Source: Conchiformibius kuhniae DSM 17694 (GTDB taxonomy: Bacteria > Pseudomonadota > Gammaproteobacteria > Burkholderiales > Neisseriaceae). Taken from it: a DNA stretch of 11,542 nucleotides. A program made the position numbers and the translations under genes. The notes beneath the pieces are model-generated. The model ran no database searches and was not told the origin of the DNA. It was given only the letters and a program-made list of their open reading frames with translations. This document shows, piece after piece, positions 5,122 through 11,542 of the stretch (position 1 is its first letter; every line of letters starts with the position of its first letter). The stretch spans positions 1-11,542 of the forward strand of contig NZ_AUAP01000037.1 in the NCBI RefSeq assembly GCF_000428785.1, given 5' to 3'.

Positions 5122-6735
5122 TCAACGTCCGAATGCACCTTGGTTGTTAAAACGTTGCAGCAACTGGCTCATTGCCAGCACCACTTCCTCAGGCAAGGTT
5201 TGAACCTTGGTACGCAAATCTTGAACCAGTTTGCCCAAGCGTCCCCATTCTTCGGCACGCTCGTACAGGTCAAACAGCGTAATGTACAGTTGCGCCTCTT
5301 GCGGATATTCGCGAATCGCCGATTCGAGCAAGTCCATCGATTGGTCGAGCTGACCGTAGGTAAGCAGAAATTCGGCTTCTTTGAGTACGCGCTCGGCGGG
5401 GGTTTTCGGCTCGTTTTCCACGTCCACCACTTCATTGACGAGGCTTTTGTGCCGCCCTTTTTTCGCCGCCGCACTCGCTTCGATAAAGCCGTTGCGGATG
5501 CCGATTTCGCGCAGAACCGCCGTGTTGCCCGCGTGGGTTTCCAGCAAGCCGAAAATCGGGTGTTCGCCCATGCTGTAGCCCAAGCCGAGCATGCGCTCTT
5601 TCACCTGACGTCCGCCGTTGCCTAAGCTGTAGTAAAGATTCCACAAATGCTCGATGAAGCTGCGCAGGTTTTTGGCTTTGTAGTCCATCGTCAGGGCGTC
5701 AATCAGCAGCGCGGCGGGTTTGGACGAGGCGCGGATGGCTTTGTTGAGATGGCGGTTGGCAACATCGTATTTGAGCATGCCTTTGAGCAGTTTCATGCTC
5801 TGCTCGGGCTGCATGAATGCCAGCACCGTGCCTTTTTCTTCGTCATCAACCTTGCCCAAAGGCGCGTTGCCCACCACCAGCTCTTTGCGGGCGGCTTTGG
5901 CGGCGGCAGCCTGTGCCGCTTCCGCTTCTGCCTGTTTGTTGGGCAGACCCAGTTGCGGAAACTGCGGGCGCTCGGGCGCGGCGTTTTGTCCGTCTTCGGT
6001 TTGTTCGCCGATTTCGGCGGCGGTTTTTTTCACCGACCAGCCCAAACGCGATTCCGCCAATACGCGCAAGCCCAGATGGTTGGCGTCCAGCGCCAAGCCC
6101 TGTTTGACGTATTCGGTCAGCGCGGGTTTGTCGAACAGCTCCTGATATTGGGTCAGCGCATCGGAAAACTCATCGGTTTTTTTGGCTTCCAGCCACAAGC
6201 CCAGCAGCTCTTCGACCAGATTTTTGTCGCCCGCTTTTTCGGGGTGGTTTTTCAGGTAAGCTGCCAGCGACTCCGCCGCTTTGTCCACATAACCGAATTG
6301 TTTGTACACGTTAAATTCGGTAAGCGGATCCACGTCTTGAACGGAAACTTTGGTGTCGTCCACCACCGTGCCGGCGGCGGGCGTGCTGCCCCAGTCCCAT
6401 TCTTCGCCTTCGGCTTCTTCGGTTTCCAACACCGCATCATCATCGGCTTGCGCGGGCGTTTCCTCTTTGGCTTGGGCTTTTTCGGCACGCGCAGGCTGCT
6501 TGGGCGCATCGGCGGATTTTTTTGCTGCCGCCGCTTTGTTGGCGGCGGCGGGTTTTCGGCCTTCCGCCGCACCGCCCTGCTGCCTGTTGCGCCCCGCGTT
6601 CTGCCGTCCGGCACCCCGCTCTTCGCGGCTTGTGCTTTCCTGTCCGCCTTTCTGTTTTTTGACGACGACCAGCACGACCGCGACAATCACGCCCACCACT
6701 ACGGCAGCACCAATCCCCAGCACTAAAGCGTCCAT
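5122..6735 (-). CDS. FimV-like membrane-anchored TPR protein
   Basis: 537 residues. One N-terminal membrane segment (about 4-25) is followed by KKQK, placing the rest in the cytosol. Then comes a low-complexity, Ala/Lys/Arg- and then Glu/Asp-rich stretch (26-135). Two tetratricopeptide-like regions resemble the FimV cytoplasmic domain: DPLTEFNVYKQFGYVDKAAE (136-155, continuing) and an EAEFLLTYGQLDQSMDLL unit (453-470, continuing). A helical middle (300-425) lies between them. There is no LysM domain, so it is not a full FimV/TspA. FimV proteins organise polar machinery and type IV pili, and I infer a scaffold role. First gene of the operon; ATG 6735 has GGGAG 8 nt upstream. The domain assignment is by motif only. 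Confidence 0.78.
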   Translation of the reverse strand: MDALVLGIGAAVVVGVIVAVVLVVVKKQKGGQESTSREERGAGRQNAGRNRQQGGAAEGRKPAAANKAAAAKKSADAPKQPARAEKAQAKEETPAQADDDAVLETEEAEGEEWDWGSTPAAGTVVDDTKVSVQDVDPLTEFNVYKQFGYVDKAAESLAAYLKNHPEKAGDKNLVEELLGLWLEAKKTDEFSDALTQYQELFDKPALTEYVKQGLALDANHLGLRVLAESRLGWSVKKTAAEIGEQTEDGQNAAPERPQFPQLGLPNKQAEAEAAQAAAAKAARKELVVGNAPLGKVDDEEKGTVLAFMQPEQSMKLLKGMLKYDVANRHLNKAIRASSKPAALLIDALTMDYKAKNLRSFIEHLWNLYYSLGNGGRQVKERMLGLGYSMGEHPIFGLLETHAGNTAVLREIGIRNGFIEASAAAKKGRHKSLVNEVVDVENEPKTPAERVLKEAEFLLTYGQLDQSMDLLESAIREYPQEAQLYITLFDLYERAEEWGRLGKLVQDLRTKVQTLPEEVVLAMSQLLQRFNNQGAFGR

Positions 6736-6835
6736 AAGCGCGGCTCCCGTATCCGTTTGACATCGATTCTCTGCTTCATAGCGACACTTTCACCCCAAAT
6801 AAACAAAATTTCAGAAAAAATCCACAATAGCCGAT

Positions 6836-6844
6836 ATTCTATCA
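6836..6844 (-). promoter_or_regulatory. Extended -10 promoter of the five-gene operon
   Basis: The minus strand reads TGATAGAAT, an extended -10, about 100 nt upstream of the first ATG. No good -35 is seen at 17 bp. Transcription would start near 6829, giving a leader of about 93 nt. It is the best candidate in the interval 6736-6900, which otherwise has no gene. Confidence 0.4.
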
Positions 6845-6881
6845 CTTTTTTTTACATTGCGATGCTTCTGTGAAAATTTTT

Positions 6882-6902
6882 CGCCCGAACGGGCGTTTCT
6901 TT
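6882..6902 (+). terminator. Rightward terminator-like hairpin without an obvious gene
   Basis: CGCCCG-AA-CGGGCG (6882-6895) is followed by TTTCTTT. The reverse strand has no T tail, so it only makes sense for rightward transcription, yet no rightward gene lies upstream of it in this interval. Confidence 0.45.
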
Positions 6903-6913
6903 ACATAAATACT

Positions 6914-6938
6914 CGGCTTTTTTTGCAAAGCCGTTCTT
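6914..6938 (+). terminator. Second rightward terminator-like hairpin
   Basis: CGGCTTT (6914-6920) pairs with AAAGCCG (6927-6933), followed by TTCTT. It stands 11 nt after the preceding hairpin as a tandem pair, and before the tRNA promoter. Confidence 0.4.
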
Positions 6939-7017
6939 AAAAAAACACAATCTTGCCATAAATTTAAATCCGCACGCTGCCGTTTGCCGCCCTTTTGCCG
7001 CCGCCTGTTGCGAATGC

Positions 7018-7046
7018 TTGCCAAACGGACGGTTTTCTGTTTTAAT
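7018..7046 (+). promoter_or_regulatory. tRNA-Phe promoter
   Basis: TTGCCA (7018-7023) and TTTAAT (7041-7046) are separated by 17 bp. The start point would fall at about 7053, within a few bases of the mature tRNA 5' end, so the precursor has almost no 5' leader. Confidence 0.6.
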
Positions 7047-7054
7047 ATCGGTTT

Positions 7055-7130
<76 letters not shown>

Positions 7131-7145
7131 TGATTGATTTTCTCC

Positions 7146-7169
7146 AAAAGCCCGATTTATCGGGCTTTT
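7146..7169 (+). terminator. Rho-independent terminator after tRNA-Phe
   Basis: AAAAGCCCGA (7146-7155) and TCGGGCTTTT (7160-7169) form a perfect 10-bp stem with a TTTA loop, ending in a T run. It sits between the tRNA and ligA, only 27 nt before the ligA start codon. Confidence 0.85.
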
Positions 7170-7196
7170 CGCTTATTTGATGTTTCGATTTTGACC

Positions 7197-9506
7197 ATGC
7201 CACGCGAACGCATCCGCCGATTGTGCGACCAACTGAACCGTTATGCCCACGAATACCACACTTTGGACGCGCCCAGCGTGTCCGATGCCGAATACGACCG
7301 TTTGTGGCGCGAATTGCAACAATTGGAAACGGATTATCCGCAATACCGTTTGCCCGACAGCCCGACGGCGCGTGTCGGCGGCACGGTGCTGGCGGGTTTT
7401 GCAACGGTGCGCCATGCCGTGCCGATGTTGTCGCTGAACAACGCTTTTTCGCCGCAAAACGAAGCGGGCGCGTTCGACCATGCCGAAATGTACGCCTTTG
7501 ACGAACGGGTGTGCAAGGATTTGGGCGTGGCGTGTGCCGAATACACGGTTGCGCCGAAGTTTGACGGCTTGGCGGTGAGCCTGCGTTACGAACACGGAGT
7601 GCTGGCACAAGCGGCAACGCGGGGCGACGGCGAAACGGGCGAAGACGTTACCCACACCATCCGCACGGTCAAAAACCTCCCCCTGAAGCTGCGCGGCACG
7701 GATTTGCCCGAATTGCTGGAAGTGCGCGGCGAAGTGTTGATGCTGAAAGCGGATTTTGCCGAACTGAACCGCAGCCAAAGCGAAAACGGTCAAAAAACCT
7801 TTGCCAATCCGCGCAATGCGGCGGCGGGAACTTTGCGCCAGTTGGATTCGGCGGTGGCGGCGCGGCGCAAGCTGCATTTTTTTGCCTACGCGCTTGCCCG
7901 CAACAGCAAGGGGGAAACGGCACGCAGCCACGCGCAACAGTTGGCGCACTTGCGCGACCGGGGCTTTGCGGTTGCCGATGGCGAATGGTCGGTGTGCGCG
8001 GGCATTGCCGAAGTTTTGGCGTTTTACGAGCAGATGTCGCGCAAACGGGCGCAATTGCCTTATGAAATAGACGGCATGGTGGTGAAGGTCAATGATTTGG
8101 CACAACAGGCGCAATTGGGCTTCGTGTCGCGCGCACCGCGCTGGGCAATCGCACACAAGTTTCCCGCCGAAGAAGCCTTAACGCAGGTGGAGGCGATTGA
8201 CGTGCAGGTGGGGCGCACGGGGGTGCTGACGCCGGTGGCACGGCTCAAGCCCGTGTTTGTCGGCGGGGTGAACGTAACCAATGCGACTTTGCACAATCAG
8301 GACGAAGTGTCGCGCAAAGACGTGCGGACGGGCGATACGGTGGTGGTGCGGCGGGCGGGCGACGTGATTCCCGAAGTGGTGCGCGTGCTGCCCGAGCATC
8401 GTCCGATGCAGACGGATTTGTTCGGTGCGGGCGGCGAACCGCTTCACCCGCCCTTTGTGCTGCCGGCACAATGCCCCGTGTGCGGACACCGGACGGTGCG
8501 CGAAGACGGCGCGGCGGCGGTGCGCTGCACGGCGGGTTTACTGTGTCGGGCGCAACGGGCGCAGGGGCTGATTCACTTTGCTTCGCGCAAGGCGATGGAC
8601 ATCGCGGGCTTGGGGCAAAAGCAGATTGAGGCACTGGTCGGCGCGGACGTGCTGCGTGATTTCGCCGACATTTACACACTGGATTTGCCCGCTTTGCAAA
8701 CCATCAAAGAGCGCGACAGCCAAGCGGTCAAATGGGCGCAAAACATTTTGGACGGCATCGCCGCTTCCGCCAAGCCCGCACTGGCGCGTTTGGTGTTTGC
8801 TTTGGGGATACGCCATGTGGGCGAAAGCACGGCAAAACAGTTGGCAAACGCTTTTGGCAGCTTGGAACGGCTGCGCCGTGCGCCCGAAGCGGTGTTGGCG
8901 TGCCTGCCCGACATCGGCGATGTGGTGGCACATTCGGTGGCGGCGTTTTTCCGCGACCCCGAGCAGTACCGTTTGCTCGACCGGCTGCTGCAAGCGGGCG
9001 TTGCGCCGCAAACGCAAGCCGTTACCCTGAACCTGCACGCGCTTGCCGCGCCCGCCAAATGGCTCGCCAAGCTGCCCGATGCCAAGCTCAGCGAAAAACG
9101 CGCCGCCGCGCTGCTGGCACTGGCCGGCAACGACCCCGCCAAGCTCGTGTGCGACCCCGCCCTGCCCGCCGATTGGCAGCAATGGCGCGACCGCAAGGGC
9201 AACACCGCCCTGTTGCGCGAAATCATCGAATTTATGGCAAGCCAACCCGCTACCGGCAACGATGACGCACCCGCCGCCGTGTCCGGCAAAACCTTCGTGC
9301 TGACCGGCACGCTGCCCACGCTCACCCGCGAACAGGCACAAAACCTGATTGAAGCGGCAGGCGGCAAAACCGCCGCGTCCGTTTCCAAAAAAACCGATTA
9401 TGTCGTGGCGGGCGAAGCGGCGGGCAGCAAATTGGTCAAGGCGCAACAACTGGGCATCGCCGTATTGGACGAAACCGCCCTGCTTGCCCTGCTACAGGCA
9501 AACTGA
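7197..9506 (+). CDS. ligA: NAD-dependent DNA ligase LigA
   Basis: Seals nicks in DNA during replication and repair, using NAD. All domains are present in its 769 residues: the NMN-binding Ia segment (EYHTLDAPSVSDAEYD), adenylation motif KFDG with active-site Lys121, the OB fold, a four-cysteine zinc finger (Cys426, Cys429, Cys444, Cys450, spaced 2-14-5 as in E. coli), the helix-hairpin-helix region (GIRHVGESTAKQLA and a second repeat near LPDIG), and a C-terminal BRCT domain (about 695-769). It follows the neisserial enzyme closely but, from memory of that protein, lacks its long insertion before KWAENIL. ATG 7197 matches the N-terminus of homologues, although no good Shine-Dalgarno precedes it. 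Upstream in-frame sequence runs through the tRNA terminator and is not coding. No promoter is seen between that terminator and the start. Confidence 0.97.
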   Translation: MPRERIRRLCDQLNRYAHEYHTLDAPSVSDAEYDRLWRELQQLETDYPQYRLPDSPTARVGGTVLAGFATVRHAVPMLSLNNAFSPQNEAGAFDHAEMYAFDERVCKDLGVACAEYTVAPKFDGLAVSLRYEHGVLAQAATRGDGETGEDVTHTIRTVKNLPLKLRGTDLPELLEVRGEVLMLKADFAELNRSQSENGQKTFANPRNAAAGTLRQLDSAVAARRKLHFFAYALARNSKGETARSHAQQLAHLRDRGFAVADGEWSVCAGIAEVLAFYEQMSRKRAQLPYEIDGMVVKVNDLAQQAQLGFVSRAPRWAIAHKFPAEEALTQVEAIDVQVGRTGVLTPVARLKPVFVGGVNVTNATLHNQDEVSRKDVRTGDTVVVRRAGDVIPEVVRVLPEHRPMQTDLFGAGGEPLHPPFVLPAQCPVCGHRTVREDGAAAVRCTAGLLCRAQRAQGLIHFASRKAMDIAGLGQKQIEALVGADVLRDFADIYTLDLPALQTIKERDSQAVKWAQNILDGIAASAKPALARLVFALGIRHVGESTAKQLANAFGSLERLRRAPEAVLACLPDIGDVVAHSVAAFFRDPEQYRLLDRLLQAGVAPQTQAVTLNLHALAAPAKWLAKLPDAKLSEKRAAALLALAGNDPAKLVCDPALPADWQQWRDRKGNTALLREIIEFMASQPATGNDDAPAAVSGKTFVLTGTLPTLTREQAQNLIEAAGGKTAASVSKKTDYVVAGEAAGSKLVKAQQLGIAVLDETALLALLQAN

Positions 9507-9529
9507 CGCGCTTTTGTCAAGCAAAACAG

Positions 9530-9558
9530 TAGTCATCGCCACAAGGATTGGCTATACT
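9530..9558 (+). promoter_or_regulatory. Candidate azurin promoter
   Basis: TAGTCA (9530-9535) and TATACT (9553-9558) with 17-bp spacing. The -10 aligns with the extended -10 of the orphan leader at 371. Transcription would start near 9565, giving a leader of about 170 nt. Confidence 0.5.
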
Positions 9559-9631
9559 TCAGTATTTTGTTACCGCAGCACCGACCGCGCACGCCACTGC
9601 CGCAACGTGCAGATACCAAGCCTGTTGCAAG

Positions 9632-9742
9632 GCACAGCTCCACGTGCCGCCCCGATTCGGCAGGTCTGCGCCCCGCCCGAACACAAACCCGTTTTACCGC
9701 CGCAAACGGCGGGGTTTCAAACCGAAAAGGAATTTTGATGAA
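9632..9742 (+). repeat. Azurin 5' leader, copy also present at 486-598
   Basis: The 3' 39 nt (9704-9742), including Shine-Dalgarno and ATG, are identical to 560-598; the rest is similar. This copy can fold: CCGCCG (9697-9702) pairs with CGGCGG (9707-9712), and AAACC (9685-9689) with GGTTT (9713-9717), directly before AAAAGGAA. The structure could influence translation. Confidence 0.75.
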
Positions 9743-10268
9743 ATACGCCCTTGCCCCCATATGCCTGCTGCTGCTTGCCGCCTGCGAAGACGGCGGTCAG
9801 CCCGCAGCCAAGCCCAACACGTCCGCCACCGCCCAGCCCGCCACCGCACACCAGCCGTTCAACCCCGAATGCAGCGAAGTGTTTACCGGCAACCACTCGA
9901 TGGTGTACGACAAAGCCGATTTGACCATCGATGCGGGCAAATGCCGCGAATTTACCGTCATTGTCCGCAACATCGGCTATCTGCCCAAAAATGCGCGCGG
10001 ACACAATTTTGTGATTTCCAAAGACACCGACCAAAACGGCATTTTGGCAGACGGCGTGGATTTGGGCGCGAAATCCGACTTTCTCAAACCCGGCGACCCG
10101 CGCATCATCGCCCACACCAAATTGGCAGGCGGCGGCGAAGAACAACACGTTACCTTCAAAACCAACAACTTCCGACCGGGCAACAACTATGTTTATTTCT
10201 GCTCGTTTTTGGGGCACCACAAAATGCGCGGCAAAGTAAACATCATTTACCCGAACATGCCTTCCTGA
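9738..10268 (+). CDS. laz: Lipid-anchored azurin-type cupredoxin
   Basis: A periplasmic blue copper electron carrier; in Neisseria the lipid-anchored azurin can feed electrons to cytochrome c peroxidase. The 176-residue product has a lipobox LLAAC (Cys16), a short Ala/Pro/Thr linker (17-43) instead of the neisserial H.8 pentapeptide repeats, and an azurin domain (about 44-171). Visible azurin features are the disulphide pair Cys45/Cys69, copper ligands Gly88-His89 (ARGHNF), the IIAHTKL core strand, and the ligand loop CSFLGHHKM with Cys155, His160 and Met163. The His-Met spacing is one residue shorter than in azurins (C-x4-H-x2-M instead of C-x4-H-x3-M), and the usual Pro in the loop is Leu. 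The start has AAAAGGAA six nt upstream. It follows ligA after 231 bp. Confidence 0.93.
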   Translation: MKYALAPICLLLLAACEDGGQPAAKPNTSATAQPATAHQPFNPECSEVFTGNHSMVYDKADLTIDAGKCREFTVIVRNIGYLPKNARGHNFVISKDTDQNGILADGVDLGAKSDFLKPGDPRIIAHTKLAGGGEEQHVTFKTNNFRPGNNYVYFCSFLGHHKMRGKVNIIYPNMPS

Positions 10269-10288
10269 GCGCACCGTCATTTGTCGGG

Positions 10289-10330
10289 CAAACCACAGTA
10301 CCGCCCGTGCGGGCATGGTGCTGTGGTTTG
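10289..10330 (+). terminator. Long hairpin after the azurin gene
   Basis: CAAACCACAGTACC (10289-10302) pairs with GGTGCTGTGGTTTG (10317-10330) with one G-U type position, enclosing GCCCG-TG-CGGGC. There is no clear T run afterwards (TTTGTCTG), so it may be a weak terminator or an mRNA-stabilising structure. Confidence 0.45.
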
Positions 10331-10337
10331 TCTGCGC

Positions 10338-10353
10338 CTGATGCCGTCATCAG
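10338..10353 (+). other. Small hairpin before the solute-binding protein gene
   Basis: CTGATG-CCGT-CATCAG is a perfect 6-bp stem-loop without a T tail, 8 nt after the longer hairpin. It lies in the leader of the next gene. Confidence 0.3.
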
Positions 10354-10396
10354 CAATTGACAAGCCCCGTTGTTCAACCCAATTGGAAACCGAATC

Positions 10397-11254
10397 ATGA
10401 TGCCCAAACCGTTTTTGTACGCCGCCGCACTTGCCGCCGCCCTCCTGCTGGGCGGCTGCGAAGACGCCCCGCCCGCCGAAACCGCCGCCGCCCCCGCAGC
10501 CGAGCAGTCCAACTCCGCCCGCCCCGACCAAACCGACCGCCCCAACTTCGTGGTGCTGACCCTGCCCGCCTATCCGCCCTTTGCCACCCGCAACACATCC
10601 GGCGGCATGACGGGGCTGGACATCGACCTGCTCAACGCCATTGCCGAACGCGAAAACTTCACCCTCACCTTCCTGCCCCACCCCGCCAAAGGACTGTTTG
10701 ACGTACTGGACAACGGTCAGGCCGACATCATCGCCTCGGGTCTGCACATCACCCCCGAGCGCAGCGAAAAATACGACTTTTCCAAACCCTATCTGGAATC
10801 ATCGTGGGCAGTCTTGGTGGACGGCAGCAAACACAAACCCAAAAGCTTCGCCGAACTGCGCGGCAAACCCATTGCCGCCCAACAAAGCACCACCTCCGAA
10901 AGCCAGCTCAAAAGCCTGAACCTCACCGACAAAATCGTCCCCGTACAAACCATCTATCTGGGCAAAGCCCAAATGGAACAAGGCAATGCCGTTGCGGTTT
11001 ACGATGTGGAAAGCGTATTGAAAACCTACGTCCAGCCCGGCGGCAAATACTACCTGCTGCCCGACGACAAATCCGCCAAAATCCAAACCGCCTTTGCCAT
11101 CGTCAAAGGCAACACCATGCTGAAAACCAAAATCGACCGTGGTTTGGACAAAATCCATGCAGACGGCACCTATCAAAAAATCCTGCAACACTGGCAGCAA
11201 AACAACGGCAGCAACACCGACCTGCCCGCCGCTTCCGCCGCCGAAACACCCTAA
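10397..11254 (+). CDS. Solute-binding lipoprotein, amino-acid family 3 (SBP_bac_3)
   Basis: Captures a small polar solute, probably an amino acid, for an ABC importer. The 285-residue product has a lipobox LLGGC (Cys21), an Ala/Pro linker (22-48) and a two-lobe binding domain (about 50-270). Family signs are FVVLTLPAYPPFA at its start, GLDIDLLNAIAE (73-84), the ADIIASGLHITPERSEKYDF segment with Arg122 expected to hold the ligand carboxylate, and YDVES with Asp203 expected to hold the amino group. No permease or ATPase gene lies nearby, so the importer must be elsewhere. ATG 10397 has GGA 9 nt upstream; ATG 10400 is equally possible. It follows the azurin gene by 128 nt with hairpins between, so co-transcription is uncertain. 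Ligand not predictable from sequence. Confidence 0.88.
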   Translation: MMPKPFLYAAALAAALLLGGCEDAPPAETAAAPAAEQSNSARPDQTDRPNFVVLTLPAYPPFATRNTSGGMTGLDIDLLNAIAERENFTLTFLPHPAKGLFDVLDNGQADIIASGLHITPERSEKYDFSKPYLESSWAVLVDGSKHKPKSFAELRGKPIAAQQSTTSESQLKSLNLTDKIVPVQTIYLGKAQMEQGNAVAVYDVESVLKTYVQPGGKYYLLPDDKSAKIQTAFAIVKGNTMLKTKIDRGLDKIHADGTYQKILQHWQQNNGSNTDLPAASAAETP

Positions 11255-11274
11255 AGCGCATCGTCAAGCCCCGT

Positions 11275-11304
11275 GCCGTCATACCCGCATTCGGGAATGA
11301 CGGC
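11275..11304. other. Palindromic hairpin after the solute-binding protein gene
   Basis: GCCGTCAT (11275-11282) pairs with ATGACGGC (11297-11304), with an inner CCCG-CATT-CGGG stem and one A/A mismatch. No T run follows. The GTCAT...CCCG arrangement resembles a degenerate dRS3 unit. It is the only terminator-like structure after the gene. Confidence 0.45.
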
Positions 11305-11343
11305 GCGCCCATAATTCTCAATTAGAATCATTAAAATACCGTC

Positions 11344-11363
11344 ATTCCCGCGAATGCGGGAAT
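11344..11363 (+). repeat. dRS3-type repeat, copy 3
   Basis: ATTCCC-GCGAATGC-GGGAAT. Flanks are shared with copy 1 at 1963: CCGTC before the core, and CCACTG followed by GCGATG or CCGATG after it. Confidence 0.85.
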
Positions 11364-11407
11364 CCACTGTGCGATGACCTGCGGGCAAGGTTTTATCAAG
11401 CAAGCGC

Positions 11408-11494
11408 AGGTTGGGTTGAAACGAAGTGAAAACCCAACATTTTTCCGAAAATTTATGGATTTTGTTGGGTTTGCGCTTCGCTCCAACCCAACCT
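11408..11494. repeat. REP-like large inverted repeat
   Basis: Arms of 32 nt at 11408-11439 and 11463-11494 are imperfect reverse complements around a 23-nt A/T-rich centre. Each arm is itself a hairpin, with a TTGGGTT/AACCCAA stem around a GAAACGAAGTG or GCGCTTCGC loop, giving four copies of the TTGGGTT motif. The arrangement is typical of paired REP elements; no gene is present. The remaining bases up to 11542 show nothing I can name. Confidence 0.65.
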
Positions 11495-11542
11495 TGTATC
11501 TTTCCAACAGTGAAATAAAAGCGCATTATTTCACAAAACGGC

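Noticed and set aside
5647..6726. Long rightward open frame of 359 codons opposite the FimV-like gene
   Set aside because: It is the mirror of a GC-rich, Ala/Lys-rich gene, has Phe/Gly/Arg-rich nonsense composition, no ribosome binding site, and breaks the operon. The leftward frame has a clear start, membrane segment and TPR motifs.
8538..9449. Leftward open frame of 303 codons inside ligA
   Set aside because: LigA in this stretch has intact zinc finger, helix-hairpin-helix and BRCT motifs; the opposite frame shows no domain and no start signal.
9507..9526. Terminator after ligA (TTTTG-TCAAG-CAAAA)
   Set aside because: The stem is only 5 bp, A/T-rich and without a T run after it.
10357..10386. 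TTGACA as promoter of the solute-binding protein gene
   Set aside because: The -35 is perfect but nothing like TATAAT occurs 16-18 bp downstream (CCAATT, CAATTG or AATTGG), and the start point would fall nearly on the start codon.
11251..11526. Leftward open frame of 91 codons at the right edge
   Set aside because: It runs across the dRS3 and REP-like repeats, and its residues simply translate those repeats.

Overview
The window looks like the chromosome of a member of the Neisseriaceae (Betaproteobacteria). Three things point there: the 5' end of a 16S rRNA gene with a Neisseria-type start, a LigA that follows my recollection of the neisserial protein along its length, and dRS3-type repeats (ATTCCC-N8-GGGAAT). 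By eye I found no copy of the known neisserial DNA uptake sequence dialects, so I do not name a genus.

Left edge (1-843): an rrn operon runs leftwards out of the window, with a clear promoter, boxA and a leader hairpin. Back to back with it, reading right, lies an orphan leader unit (about 368-653). It is a second copy of the promoter, leader and start-codon region of the azurin gene at 9738, and it stops at a short ORF and a terminator. Next come a di-haem cytochrome c peroxidase lipoprotein gene (844-1905) and a repeat-rich intergenic zone (1906-2360).

Centre (2361-6735): a compact leftward operon of five genes. In transcription order these are a membrane-anchored FimV-like TPR protein, a receiver-like protein, a small GTPase of the Streptomyces conservon CvnD type, a divergent probable roadblock-like protein, and a small roadblock/LC7 protein. 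This resembles a polarity or switch module of the MglA/MglB or conservon kind and is the most interesting system here.

Right (7018-11254): rightward genes for tRNA-Phe(GAA), NAD-dependent DNA ligase LigA, a lipid-anchored azurin with an unusually short copper loop, and a lipoprotein solute-binding protein of amino-acid family 3. The last 288 bases hold a hairpin, a third dRS3 repeat and a large REP-like inverted repeat.

Functionally, the azurin and the cytochrome c peroxidase are a known electron donor and acceptor pair in Neisseria. Their genes lie about 8 kb apart here, but both sit downstream of a copy of the same leader.
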